From assembly GCA_030248225.1 (NCBI GenBank), contig JASANE010001736.1:36114-100113 (forward strand): a stretch of DNA of 64,000 bases, in the 5' to 3' direction. The DNA is from Trileptium ribeirensis (lineage: Eukaryota > Nematoda > Enoplea > Enoplida > Thoracostomopsidae). Of this stretch, positions 48,841 to 61,196 are shown in pieces; positions within the stretch are counted from its first letter, which is position 1, and every line of letters begins with the position of its first letter. The translations under genes were made by a program, and so were the position numbers. Under the pieces are notes generated by a model. That model saw only the letters and a program-made list of their open reading frames with translations. It did not search any database and was not told the origin of the DNA.

Positions 48841-49587
48841 GTTGATGATGATTGACTCTGCTGAAGAGTTTGACGCGCTTCAGCTTTCCCTTACTCTCTC
48901 ACAGTGTACGTCGCAGTCGTTGTCGTCCTAACCCTACTACATTTATGGCCCACTTGTGGGTCGCCCATTTTGTTGGACCATGGACTTGTATTACACCCAT
49001 GTTCTTGGACTACCGACTTGTACCCCACCCATGTTCATTTACCACTACATTTATACACCGCCCCTGCTGACGGATCACTAGGTTCACCACCACCACGTTC
49101 GTAGACCACCAACTTATGTTCTTGGACAACTTTTTCTTGTTTGAAAAAAATTAAAACATATAGTGGTCCAAAAACATGGGAGGTGTCTGAAATACTGGTA
49201 GAGACCATAGGAGTAGTCTGAAATGTAGTCCAAGAACATGGGTGGGGTCTAAAAAGTGCTGAAAGAATATGGTTTTAGTATAACCTGTTGGTCCATGAAC
49301 CTGGGGTCTGGATTTAGTGATTCATGAACATGGTTGGGGCGAAAATTTAGTGGTCCGTGAACGTGGGTGGAGTGTAAATTTAGTGGTGCATGAACATGGG
49401 TGGGGTACAAGTAGGTGGTCCCAGAACATGGCTGGATTGCAATCTTGGTGGTCCAGTAACGTGGCTGGGATAGCCACCAAGTGGGTCATAAACTTGGGAA
49501 GGGTAAGCGAAAACGATCGCGACGTACCACGGTAGATAAAAAAGCTGAAGAGTATCACACTCTTCATTGGAGTCGATCATCATCTAC
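48841..49587. mobile_element. Foldback element 2 with minisatellite arms
   Basis: The outer arms pair over about 90 bp. The left starts GTTGATGATGATTGACTC and the right ends AGTCGATCATCATCTAC. Both arms contain CTGAAGAGT, CAGCTT and GTACGTCGC words. The inner arms are inverted minisatellites. The left has (C)CCATGTTCTTGGAC units; the right has at least eight units of GGTCCA(A/T)GAACATGGGTGGGG. No coding capacity. It ends 227 bp before lst-2 exon 49815. Confidence 0.75.
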
Positions 49588-49814
49588 TCTTGGTTTAACT
49601 AAGTACTAACGGGCTATCGAAAAAATTTATGTCCTGAGACTACAAGCTCCGAAAACAACCCATGTGTTTTCAACACTAATACCGTTTCCTTGCGAGCGCT
49701 GCGTTACACATTACTAACATTGGTATTAATGCTTGTAGTTTTTCGGAAGGCTTGAAATATTTTGCGGCAAATTTTGTGTTTATCTATCAGAATATGCAAT
49801 CTTATTGCTTGCAG

Positions 49815-49904
49815 ATACGTCAGCGCCATGGTGCCTGTTAAGACAGTGAAAGAGTACGATTTGCAGTTGGACGTCACCGTTCTATTTTCTGAAACGCTAA
49901 TGCG
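49815..49904 (+). CDS. ZFYVE28: lst-2 exon with YVSAMVPVK
   Basis: Acceptor TTGCTTGCAG ending at 49814, donor GTTTGT from 49905. The first base closes the preceding codon and the last two (CG) join T of the next exon to give Arg. It reads YVSAMVPVKTVKEYDL and VTVLFSETLM. Confidence 0.9.
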
Positions 49905-52900
49905 GTTTGTGTGTAATTTATATATATTACATTCTTCAAAGCGTGTGGTAGATTTTGGAATTTTTGTCAGATCGCAACATATTTTAAATCAAAGTATAAA
50001 AATAAGCAACTCATGTCTTAAATGACCAACAGCACGATATATTATGTTGACGTGATACCAAGATTATTTATGAACATAATGCCGTAAGGTTTTTTATTGA
50101 AACGGAGCGAGTGTAACGAGTAGTGCTTCGTCAAATATCTCAAAATTGTGGCAAACATTCGTCTGTTTGTCTGACAACATTTCACCAGGTTGATTGTTTT
50201 TTACAATGTTTTATTCGGCGCGTAATTAAACATAGGTTCACACCTAGCTTTGTGTTCGCGCCGCTTTAATGATTTCCTACCTAAATTCTCACAAAGTCGA
50301 CAAGGATTGACAATGTTTTGATTTTGACCATTTGGGTTTCCCAACATTTTATGTCAATAACTCTTGTCAAAGGCATTGGAAGGAAGAATGAAAACACAAT
50401 TCTCTCATGGAGACCCGCACTTTGCCATTATGCAATTTTATCTGACAGCAACCGTAATCAGACTATGTGCCATAGTTAAAAAAATACCCCCAAAAGAAAA
50501 AATTCAAAAATTTGACAAAGTAATTGGGGTGAACGACCGGATTATAAACTTATTAACCCCCGTTAAATACGCTGGCTGCATCGTTTTAACCCTACATATA
50601 TTGGATATGTTATAACCCCTGAGGAATGGTGCCGGTATACTTGCTAAATTTTGGCGCCAAAAATATTCACCTTAGTATTGCTTTATGCAGGTGATTAGAA
50701 TGTGGATGTAGGTTTGTTTTCATAGTTTGCTGAACCGATATAAGCAAATATTATCAAAAGCGGTAATATCTAGATGCAACTTAAAAATCGCCCTTTAAAT
50801 TATAATTTCGTTGGAAATTCTTGATTTATGTAAAAATTAATGAGTTCTCGTATTTTGGACCATTTAAGTAATACATGAGGCATCCTCAGATTTGGATAAA
50901 TTTGTAAAATAACTGTAGCATGGCTGTTACTGCAATGCCCATTATTGTTGTTGCGGGACTTTAAAGTGATTAATTTGCAGCTAGTGGGGGACTTGCTTTT
51001 TCCCCCTCGCTGCGCGAGTAATTAGTTAAATCCAGTGGTCTATATTACAAGCAAAATCAAAAGTTGAACTCAGAAAATAGATAATAAATAATCGCTTCAA
51101 AAATTTGAAAACAGCACAAAATTGTTAGTCTCAAAGATCCTTACATCCGTAAAATGCTAAATCTCGACTGCTATTTCGGTTATGGCTCGGCTCATCGTTG
51201 AAATTTTCAAAAAATTAAAGCCACGGAAATTTAGTGAGTATAGATTTGCATGTAAATATATTTAAAAATTGAAATTTAGAATGTCACAATATTAATTGTT
51301 TGCGTAAAATTTTTATATTCCTTGTTTATTACTTAGTAGATTGTGTATTACAGTGCAATCGGCAAAGGATGGGTTACAGATGACCAAATTGAAATGTGCG
51401 ATCCAACCGTTATGATAACATTACCTCGATTGGCGATTATTTGGTAAGTTTTTATTTCGTTGAATTAATGTAATGGCTTCTCCGTGAGCGTGAAGAGTAG
51501 GGGCTAACTTTAAATTCTACAGCTACTAATGTAAACATGCCCCATTTATTACACACAGTTTTAAGGTTGTAATTTAGTAATTTACAACTAGTTCAAGTTG
51601 TGTAGACTTAATGTAACTGGAATAACTCGCAAAATGTAACTGCTGATACCTACCCTGTCGGAATTACTGACTTGCCAACAGGAATGCAAGAGTTTGCTTC
51701 TACAGACGCGGTTTCCAAAATATGAGAATGTAAAAGTGGTCCTTTTGTTAACATTTTATTAGTGGTTAGCGATTTGTTGTAGTTCTGCTTGTGTATAGTC
51801 AAACTAAATCAGTAGTTTTACTTTTATAATTTTGCATTATTTACTTTCTGTAAAATGTAAGCTATGTACTTTAGTTTTGTTACCGTACTGATGCATCGTA
51901 CTATCGTAGCAGTTTTTGGTTTGAAATTATTGTAAATAATTATTCACAACTAGTGGAACCTCGCTTCTGTAAGAATAATCTGTGTTTCATTGTATTTGTA
52001 TATGTTATTTCAGTGGCCTTCACACTTTCCCTGATGGACCGTTAAACGTAAACAATACGCCAGAAAATATGCCAGAAATGTTTCGGCCTTTCAGAAGTCT
52101 GCTGAAAAAGATTAAGTTAGTTCCTGTTTCCCTGTTTTGCAACGGTATTTTACACACAAGCTGTATTATTGGTAGGCGAGCAACCCATTGCCACGATACG
52201 GCAAAATTTTAGTTATAAGAGTTGTTCAACTTTGTTCTTTCAAATAATATGTGCGCTTTTGTAACAGTTGTATACTAACACGAAAAACGAGCTTTTTACA
52301 GCAGTCTTCCAGTAATCATAACCTTTATTTATGAGAAGGTAACAATGCTACGATGTAAAGTGTAAAATGCATATGTTTATTCATTAAATTTTGGAACATT
52401 GTTTCAGAATATAAGTTAATGTTACCTACGTTTTTCGAAATAGGTCTTAATGTTAATACCATTGTCGTACAAGTTATTTTTCAGAAATCTGACCGTTATA
52501 ATAGCCACAGAAGCATATGCCAACCGCCAATAGATCAGTTGGGCTCTGGCCTGTCCACATAGCCCTCCAAAAAGCGGGAACTTCGGGGCGATACATTTTG
52601 TTTAAAAATCGTGAATGATTTCATATTTTCATGTAGTTTTACTACCGCGTATGTATTTTCAAATTATAAAACGACGTTGTTAGAAATAATGTAATGAATG
52701 TTTAAAAATATTTTGCATGCGAAAACATAAATTTTGAGACATTTTTGGATATAATTGAAGATGGGGGTTTCCGCCGAGTGGTGAGGCACTGACATGAATC
52801 TCACAAACATGTTGAATTTGGAAAGTGGGGTCCCCCACTGTGGATAGGCCAGGTGCCTAGGGTCTTGTTTTAAGTACGGGCGTATCAGTACACAAAATAG

Positions 52901-55900
52901 CGGTCGTGCAGCATTATGTATGAGTTACAGGGTTTTAGAGATATTCAGTACGTAGTGGAGATTGTGTGTTGCAGGGGTGAAATCTTTTAAATTCCGTTTG
53001 TGTGATCGGCCATAACTCGGGAATGACTTAAACGATTTTCATGATCTTTGGCTCATTCGAACCAGCATAGTCGATTTACCGTGTACACACCCGAGCGTTT
53101 TTGATTTGGGGTCTGGTCCCGGGGTCAGGGGTAAAAATGTGGGTTTTTGCCGCACTTTAGTACCCTTCACAGAAGCAAGGTTATTTTTATCTTAACTCTC
53201 TAATTTCTTTCTCTGGAGGGTGTTATTTCGCAGTAATATGATAAATGTCGGTGCCTCTTTTTTGTTTTTCGATTAAAGCTCCGGTTCTGGAGTTATGTGG
53301 TTTGAGGTAGGGAAGTATGGCGCCCCAATGTTTCCTCGACCCAAAATTCGGAAATTTATTCTGACGTCTTGGGTGGCTCATAAGTTTTACCTGAGGGTTT
53401 TCGGGCATGGGAAACTCATTGCCGATGCTGGTTTTGCTCTGTGCCCCATGGTTCCATCGGTACGGGGGTATGACGCCCCATGGTCCCGGGGTCAGGGGTC
53501 AAAATGTGGGTTTTTGCCGCACTTTAGTACCCTTCACAGAAGCAAGGTTATTTTTATCTTAACTCTCTAATTTCTTTCTCTGGAGGGTGTTATTTCGCAG
53601 TAATATGATAAATGTCGGTGCCTCTTTTTTGTTTTTCGATTAAAGCTCCGGTTCTGGAGTTATGTGGTTTGAGGTAGGGAAGTATGGCGCCCCAATGTTT
53701 CCTCGACCCAAAATTCGGAAATTTATTCTGACGTCTTGGGTGGCTCATAAGTTTTACCTGAGGGTTTTCGGGCATGGGAAACTCATTGCCGATGCTGGTT
53801 TTGCTCTGTGCCCCATGGTTCCATCGGTACGGGGGTATGACGCCCCATGGTTCGGGGTCAGAGGTCAAAATGAGGGTTTTTCACCTCATTTTAGTACCCT
53901 TCACGGAAGCAAGGTTATTTTTATCTTAACTTTCGAATTTTTTTCTCTGAAGGCTTGATTTCGTAGTAAAATGATAAATGCCGATGCCTCTTTTTTGTTT
54001 TTCGATTAAGGTTCCGGTTCTGGTGTTATGGGGTTTGAGGTATGGCACGCTCGTGGTTCCTCGACCCAAATTCGAAAATTTGTTCTGACGGCCTGGGCGG
54101 CTAAAGAGTTTTATATTGGGATTTTCAGGCATGGCAACTCATTGCTGGTGTTGATTTTAGTATGCGATCCATGGTTCCATAGGTATGGGTGTATGGCGCC
54201 GTCATGGTTCATCGACCCAAAATTCCTAATTTTACTGTTACATCCTGTTACGTTGCTGATAGCTTGCACTTGTAGGTTTTGGGGCATGAGAAACTTATCA
54301 CCGGTGTTAGTTTTGTTCTAACTTGTATGGTATTGTGTGGCATGCACATATAGCATATCGACGTATGCTATCTAGAGCTCATTGGCTGTGTACGCAAAAG
54401 GCGTAGGTGTACCTATGCTTCACTACGTTCTACAATCTCGATAGAATTACTAGTTTAACATGGCAATTTTTAGTAAAAGATTTAGCCAATGCAGTGTAGG
54501 GCTGGGCAACGGCCCAGGAAGTCGTCAGGTGGTCGACCGAACATTATCGCGCCGTCGCACAGCAGTTAAGAATTTGGCCGGTTTTTGATCCATCGGCCCA
54601 AAATTGACTTCAAACCTTCCCGTTGCTCAATACTACTGCAGAGCAATCATGTATGCATCATCAACAGATAATTAAGTTATATACCTCGTCATGATAATTA
54701 TACATGTTGCATCATCATAATAGCTTGTATTAGTATCAAAATATTTTTTTGGAAAATCAAGTCGCAAACTCTGGAGACTATCCTGCTATATATCTCCTGC
54801 AGTTTTTTCCCAATTACTTTGGCAGTCGGCATATGTTTTTGCATCTATTGTAACGCTTAGAATTCTGAAAAAACGTGTGGGACAGTGGTATTAGCGTTAA
54901 TCCGTATTTCTAAAGATGTAGTAAATGTTAACTTAAATTTTGAAACCTTTTTCCAAAATATTACATGAATAAACATATGCATTTTATATGTTACGTAGTA
55001 GCGTTGTAACCATTTGTTAGCGTTGGCATCATCGATGCTCATGGGGGTAGGGGGTTTACCCCTGATCCACTGGAGGCATCGTAGGCACCGAACCAATAGG
55101 TCCTTTTGGGGACGTCAAAGAAACCACATACTCCCGGATCCATCAAGGAGGCCGAAAGCCTCTCCTGGTACCTCGGTCCATGTATTATTGTCATCAAATA
55201 GCTTACTGATAACTCATATATAATACAGGTGAAAATGTGGGCCCAAACTCTGCTCGGCTGTGCAGCCGAGCCTACTGCGCCTGACCATCTGAGCCGGGTC
55301 CAGTACCTATTTCTGGAAAAGCTGTGGTCAGCTCTTAAAAGCACTTTTATAAAACAACAAATAATATTAAAACAAGTGATGTATAGCAGAGTATACCGCC
55401 AAAAGCAAAAACACCCAGCTTTTCATATGCTCGGTTATATATGATTCAGTTGGCTGTGTGTGTTTGACCTCTCTGATATTATGGAGAGTAAAGTTTTATG
55501 ATTTGGATCTTAACTTGCCATTAGAAGAGCCGAACTAGCCGAACAGGACATTGTTATGAAGCCCAGCCCAATTGATCCTGCTTACGTGGAGAGTCAAACC
55601 GAGCGGGCATGGCTCAGAAAGAGCTGAGTCGAGCGAGAAAATTCCAGCACTGCAAGTGAAAACACAAGAAATATAAGACAATTATTTTAGGTATGCACAC
55701 AGTGTGTACTAACATACTTGCTCAAGGTTCGAAGTCCGAGAGTGGGGTAGACGGGTCTTCGGTTTGGGATGGGGTGCACCGCTTACTTTCTGAGTCGCCG
55801 GGGGGTTGGTTGGTGTCTGACGAGGGGGCCTAGCCGAGACTTCGGAAGGTGGGTGTCAGAGCGCTTTTGTGTTCAAGCTTCAGAGAGGGTAACACCTGTA

Positions 55901-58900
55901 CTTCTATGAGCAGGTATTGTGGTAACCCATTTTATCAAAAATCAGAATTCTAGCTATCCCTGGAAACATGTTGGAACTAAGCGCCTAGCTACCGATAATA
56001 GAATTTTTTACTAACATAACCCAACATATACCAATAATTTATTTCTTAGTCTCTTATCCATGAAATACAAGGCAAGCAAAACAAAATGTCAACATGCACA
56101 CGCCTATTCTATTCTTCAAAGGATGCGTATGTTGAATCTCACTCGACATCACAAATCTCTATTCATTCAAAACCGCGTTCTCAAAATTTGCTTAATTTAA
56201 TGCGCTCCGTTTGTGCTGCCTGGGACGAAATATAAAAATATAGTCAACATGGGCTACTTCCGAAACAAACCAAATTGTACTTCTTAAAAAGTTGTATCGT
56301 CAAAGGAAATTAAGCACCGGTCTTAAAAAATTCCAAAAAGCTTGTTTGATAATGCACAATAATGGGCTTAAAACATATGATAGGGAAACTACCAGGGACT
56401 TGCAGCTATCTACTACCAGAGACCTGTAGTACAGCACACCGGAACAGCAGTTTTGCAATATTCATAACCATTTATTATTGGGGAGCATTCTGTAATTGCA
56501 GTCTTGCAGCAATCGGAACCGTTGTTAATACTTACTGGAGAGCACACGCAAATTAAATTGACGATTGATTATGTTGATAAGATGACGTGGAATTTGTTAT
56601 CTACCGGGGTCAGAAATTTTGCTTGCTTAATTATATTTTGAGCAACTGGAAGCAGTCTAAATATCGGATGCCAGATTCGTTTCGACATAGATTTTCGATA
56701 AGCGACTATAAGTGATGATGGTGTTAAATTTTACATTTTTTCTGTTTAAACTATATTAAATTAATGTCCCTACTGTTTTAGTCTAATAATTTATGATTAT
56801 TATCCATATCGCTTGAAATAGTACGTGATGGAATTAGGGTGCCAGTGACCTGGATGGTGTGAGTTCAGTGCACCGTGAATACAGTTACGCGTTCGCCTTT
56901 ACGCCAAATGTTTGTTTTGCGTTATGCATTAAATACACACGGTGTTGTACTGTACTTTGTAATTTATTTCAAGTAAGTTTTTCGAGCGGAATGTTCTTTT
57001 GATATATTTTCAGCAGACTTGACGCGGTTGACTGTTGGCTAAGATTCTTTGTTGAAATTTCTCATTATTATAAAATGTCATTTAACTTTACTTGCAATAA
57101 CGCAGCTTGTAAACATAGTACACATTTAGACATTTTGCTATTTGTCTGGTTTTCAGAAACTGCCTCGAAAGTGCCTGGGGAGATTGGAGCGGTGGGGTGC
57201 AGATATAATTAAGCGCGCCAGTTCGGTTATAAGTAGTTATTTTTAGGTGCGTCCGAAAACTCCTTGTGATGCTGAAATAAGGAAACGTCTAAGGTGGCTA
57301 AAATACCTGGCTATCCCGCCTCCACGAGAAAGCCAGTTTCTGTTACGGTAACTTAGTTATTTTTGTTATGGCATCTTTCAAATCGCCTGGCGTATGTTCT
57401 CTTGAAATGATTTTCTTTTTGGCTAGACTTTGCGCTAAAACGTTTATCTGCTATTGTTAGCAAACCCAATAGGCTTCAGAATTAACCCTAGAAGGGCGTC
57501 AATAATGTGGTTTTATAGTATCTGCAATTTGAAATGCTATAACGTAGCATTTTAATAGTTTCTGCACTGACTCTCTAAAAGCCTATAAACTGTTTAAAAG
57601 CTAAGCTTATATTTTAGTGTTTCTTAGAAGAATTATGTATTATTTCAGAGATTTATTAGCAACTTTGGCACCTGAAGAACTTGACATCCTCGAGAAAGCG
57701 CTTTGTTCCCAAGATGACTCAATATTTAATAATTCAGCCAAAGTAACACTTATGTCAGAGTTTCGCCTTTCACAAAGTACTACCAAGTCAGCAACGGTGT
57801 CTGATAGCACCGACACAACTACTGACACTGCGAATAGTGGTATCGACAAACGACGATCTGTAGCTGATAAAAGTTCGTAATACTGATGTTTAACTGTTTA
57901 TAAAGGCTTAGTAACATTTCCATAATTAAATTTTACAATTTCCATGCCTTAATAGCAACAATATGAGGAATGGTGCTTACATTCTTATAAAATTATTGAA
58001 AACCAGCAAGCAATAGCAGATAGCTGTCAACTGTGCAAATTTTTTTGTTTGTGTTGCACATAACCGGATGGATGTATTTTAACAATTTTGATATTTCATT
58101 CATAGGAGGGTTTAATAATTATTATGCACCTGGTTTGCGTCTGTGCTTCTCCATTGACTTGCTGCCCAAAATATCACAAAACCGACAGGGATCGGAAAAT
58201 GTTATTGTTGCCCCTATTGGGTTAGCCAGCATAAAGTATAATTCAGTTTTATCCCAATATTTCTATTGAACATTGTTATTTAATAATGGTGAGAAACCAC
58301 ATCTAACTCATGTGATTTCAGCATTTACATTTTGTTAGTGTGACTAGTAGTTGGATTAAAGTTTTCGCAGTTTTCTATGTTTGACGAGTGGCGTGACCAG
58401 TTGGAATAAACTTTTCACAGTTTTCTATGTTTGGGTTATTATGGCTTATTTCATGTTTCTCTGTAATTCCAACGAATTCGAAAAGGAACCCTTACAGTTT
58501 TAAATATTTTCTGATGAGATTTAGATTTAATTCATGATAGCTGGAATCGATTAGGTTACATTTACTGCTGTAGGTATCTTTATTAGAATGTCCTAACCGA
58601 TTGGGTGCTATAAACTTGCAGAGAAAAATTTGGGATATTTTCAGCTAGTACTTTTGACGCCTATTTGCGATGTTTTCTTGTTCCCAAATCATTCTTAAGC
58701 ATTATAAAGTGTATGTATTGCATATTCACCTTGACTTATTACTGTAGCTATTGGTGTAATTCAAATTCCTTATGCTGTGAACGTAATGCAGTTTATCCTA
58801 GTGCATTACATTTCTTTTTTGAGTTGCTATGTATTGCAACCATACAGTTAAGTTGACCAAACTTGTTAAAACTAGATGTCGGTCATACTGGGAGGAAATG

Positions 58901-60295
58901 GTTCAGTTTGATCGATTTGAGACGTATCTAACCTTGTACTGAGTAAACCGGGTTGTACTATTTTATTGTTAAATATTTCTGGATTGCCTTTGCTGTTAAT
59001 TCTGGGTTTCGCAGAACATTACCTCACTTTAATTAGTTTGGAGTTGAGTATCTATGACAATTGATACATTTTGTTCATCGAAAGGAAGCGTTTGTTGTAC
59101 AGGACACATCTATGCGCGAGCTTGTTGAATAACATTTAAGTTTTGGACTTATCTTAATATATATTCTGCTTTAATTTCCATTGAATATTTTGACCTGGCA
59201 TAACAAAATAATTGCTTGACTCAGTATATTATTGAGTGAAGTTTGGTTGGCATGAATATAGACCGTGCAATTTTGCCACAATTGAATTATTGTTTCAGGC
59301 ACAGAGCTCGCTAATACCACAACGTGCTCTTGCTCATGCTCTTCGAAACCTCTTGCTTTTATAGACGACTGTACTCAGGTGACAAAATCTCTGGGTAATT
59401 GCTCTAGTAATCAGGGTAACAGTGATAAACTCGATAGCGAAATCTATAACATCACTTCTGAAAACAAATTGGCCGACAGTATTTATTGCAATGACGTTGT
59501 TATGGCATCGCCACTGCAATCGCCAAACCATTGTTCTACCGTTGGAACTAGAATTTTTGCAAAAGGGTTCGATAGCGGAAACGCCAGCGATACTGGATCT
59601 GAGCTACTGAAACGCGGTTCTTATGACAATAGCGGTAATGGTAACATATCTGGACTTCCCATGGATGTTAGTGCCTCGTCCGCTATAGGCAGGCCCGATA
59701 GGTTTGATGAACCCTCGACAAGTGTGGCAGCGGCTGAACAGGAATCAATAATTCTCGACTGTCGTAGTTGCACTGTCCTAAGTGTGAGTGACGACGCTGA
59801 AAATTTCGTCACAATGCAGCATTCGCGGGACCGTTACTGTCTTGACACTTTAGCTGATATAGGAGGTGATAATGGAACATCGCATTCGTATTTGGAGAAT
59901 GATGGCACGCCCGCTACCACCAATAATGTACCTTCCACCGATTGTTTGGACCGCACAAGTAATACCAGAAGTTTAACTACAAACAGTAATATTGATGAAA
60001 TATGTTCATATTTGGTAAAACAACCGGCAGCAGTTTGTGAGTGCAAGTGCCATTTTACAACAGATGGGCGATCCAATTTATCAAAATCCTCAAGCGGTAA
60101 GGAGGCGAATATTGATTCCTTCCATTACAAGTTGGATAAGAACGCGATAGCAGATGTGAAAAACGGAATGACAGAAGACAATTCACATAATTCTGTGGCT
60201 AAAACTATTCCATTAAACGGCACAACAAGCAAAAATAAACACAAGACAGCGTTGAAGCATCGCCGAAAGCTTAGACCGTCAAGCCGTCATATCAG
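49815..60295 (+). CDS. ZFYVE28: Lateral signaling target protein 2 homolog (lst-2/ZFYVE28), five exons, incomplete
   Basis: lst-2 is a FYVE-finger protein of the endosomal pathway that dampens EGF-receptor signalling. Exons 49815-49904, 51354-51443, 52014-52115, 57649-57839 and 59299-60295 join in phase and encode about 490 residues. The first four give the end of the conserved N-terminal helical domain: YVSAMVPVKTVKEYD, VLFSETLMRA, LPRLAIICGL, FPDGPLN, MFRPFRSLLKKIKDLL and LAPEELDILEKALC. In the family I know the same order, YVSAMVPVKS.KEY, VLF.ET..RA, IPRLAIV.GL, GPLN, MFRPF..LL.KIRDLL, LT..EL..LE..LC. The fifth exon is the long low-complexity centre. The first half of the N-terminal domain was not found upstream, and the FYVE finger must lie beyond the window. 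Confidence 0.9.
49905..51353. other. lst-2 intron
   Basis: A 1.4-kb intron. A plus-strand frame at 50364-50615 is open but unrecognised. No clear repeat structure was seen. Confidence 0.7.
51354..51443 (+). CDS. ZFYVE28: lst-2 exon with LPRLAII
   Basis: Acceptor GTATTACAG ending at 51353, donor GTAAGT from 51444. It reads AIGKGWVTDDQIEMCDP and then MITLPRLAII, ending with TG of a Cys codon. It corresponds to the family segment LT.D.I..Y.P.LMF.IPRLAIV. Confidence 0.92.
52014..52115 (+). CDS. ZFYVE28: lst-2 exon with MFRPFRSLLKKIK
   Basis: Acceptor GTTATTTCAG ending at 52013, donor GTTAGT from 52116. It reads GLHTFPDGPLNVN, then MPEMFRPFRSLLKKI, ending AA of a Lys codon. This is the best preserved part of the gene. 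Confidence 0.94.
52546..52852 (+). mobile_element. MITE-like family M, copy 2
   Basis: 307 bp with 13-bp inverted termini CTGGCCTGTCCAC and GTGGATAGGCCAG (one mismatch). The interior is AT-rich and non-coding and shares a block with 48085-48150 in inverted orientation. No clear target duplication. Confidence 0.7.
52915..54470 (-). repeat. Repeat family R, copy 3, internally duplicated
   Basis: Inverted relative to copies 1 and 2. A 367-bp segment is tandemly duplicated (about 53118-53484 and 53485-53851) with near identity, followed by a diverged third unit to about 54200. The far end (GCTTCACTACG...CTCGATAGAATTACTAG near 54417-54453) matches 37803-37850 inverted. Long frames here are repeats of the same unit and are not genes. 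Confidence 0.75.
57649..57839 (+). CDS. ZFYVE28: lst-2 exon with LAPEELDILEKALC
   Basis: Acceptor TATTATTTCAG ending at 57648. The donor chosen is GTATCG at 57840, because it is the only nearby site whose phase joins the next exon (G|GC, Gly). It reads KDLLATLAPEELDILEKALC and then a Ser/Thr-rich tail. Reading through would stop at 57878-57880. The acceptor is certain; the donor is somewhat less so. Confidence 0.85.
57840..59298. other. lst-2 intron
   Basis: A 1.46-kb AT-rich intron. A short direct repeat GTTTTC(G/A)CAGTTTTCTATGTTTG occurs at about 58359 and 58410. No other feature. Confidence 0.65.
59299..60295 (+). CDS. ZFYVE28: lst-2 large central exon, Ser/Asn-rich
   Basis: Acceptor ATTGTTTCAG ending at 59298, donor GTACAT from 60296, 331 codons open throughout. 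It begins TELANTTTCSCSCSSK, is rich in Ser, Asn, Asp and Thr, has a second Cys cluster (CECKCHF) and ends with a basic stretch (KHRRKLRPSSRH). In insect lst-2 proteins the region between the helical domain and the FYVE finger is long and low in complexity with Cys clusters and basic runs, which fits. It ends with AG of an incomplete codon, so further exons are expected to the right. Confidence 0.85.
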
Positions 60296-60935
60296 GTACA
60301 TTTCAACAGATATCTGAATTATATTACGTTCTCTGAAGTCAATTATTTCTAAATTATATTACGTTTTTACTAAATTATGGATGATACACAGAAATGTTAG
60401 TTGCAGCTGGGTCATTTCACGCTACGATGTCCTTTTGCCCCAGAAAAAATGACTAATGACTTTTTGGCTCCGATTATCTTCATTTTTACACCAGATGACT
60501 AAAAAACGTCAAGGATCCCTAATTTGGGGTCGTTATAGTAAATTTTTTAATCGTTTTTATGCTATGGCTTCCCAAATACCACCCCCGTGCTGCTCAGCAA
60601 GGTACCATGAAATGGCCTCTGGTATGCTCCAGGTTGCATCTAGCCTCGATTTTGTGATGGTATCTCGTGCAGCCCGTCAGTGCGGTCAAAATGATGTTAT
60701 GCGGAACTCCGTATGTCAAAAATTAAGCTTTTTATGCCTATTCTTGGGTCAAATTTAACACTTTTAAAACACAAGGGTGCCTATTTATACCGGTTATTAA
60801 ATGGAATCGAAGCGGCCATAAACGGTAGCTATTTATATCGATAGTTTAGCCTGGGAGAAGTGTTATGCAAAAAAAAATTCACAACATAACCTTTGCCAGA
60901 TATGTTAGAATCCCGGAAGTAGCTGGTGGTCGGGG

Positions 60936-60970
60936 AAAAAAAAAAAAAAAAAAAAAAAAAAACAAAAAAA
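60936..60970. repeat. Poly-A rich tract
   Basis: About 26 consecutive A, then C and 7 more A, between GGGG runs. It could be the tail of a retroposed sequence or a simple expansion. Confidence 0.85.
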
Positions 60971-61196
60971 GGGGAAACAGGTCTCCATTGTGTTATCTAT
61001 GGTGTGTCACACTGTGGTACCTATGTTCCAAACAGTGGGGACATTATAACCTGAACGCCGCATGAATAATTGGGCTGGTGTAGGATTCGGGGCTTTCCAT
61101 CTTTGGGACCGCGAGCAGACCCTCTACTGAGCGAGCTATCCCTCCGACTTCATAGCAGATATGAATCCGCGATACTCAACAAAGAGTAGCAAAATA

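Larger units (their letters stand above)
52116..57648. other. lst-2 intron (5.5 kb) with several repeats
   Basis: Contains MITE family M copy 2 and repeat family R copy 3. A GC-richer stretch at 55015-55340 includes a GCTCGGCT/AGCCGAGC hairpin near 55250. An unexplained G-rich stretch lies at 55720-55880, and a pair of exon-like segments at 57157-57347. Frames around 55039-55344 and 56362-56556 are not recognised. Confidence 0.7.

Noticed and set aside
53223..53958. Repeated frames of 60-98 codons on both strands
   Set aside because: They recur exactly with the 367-bp tandem unit of repeat R on both strands, so they are repeat artefacts.
57840..57880. lst-2 ending at the stop codon at 57878-57880
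   Set aside because: Splicing at 57840 to 59299 keeps phase and opens a 331-codon exon of suitable composition, while ending there would leave out most of the protein. A short isoform cannot be excluded.
60409..61033. Second copy of the GGTCATTTCACG element
   Set aside because: Only one end-like word is visible, the following sequence does not match 33284-34667 and no second end was found.
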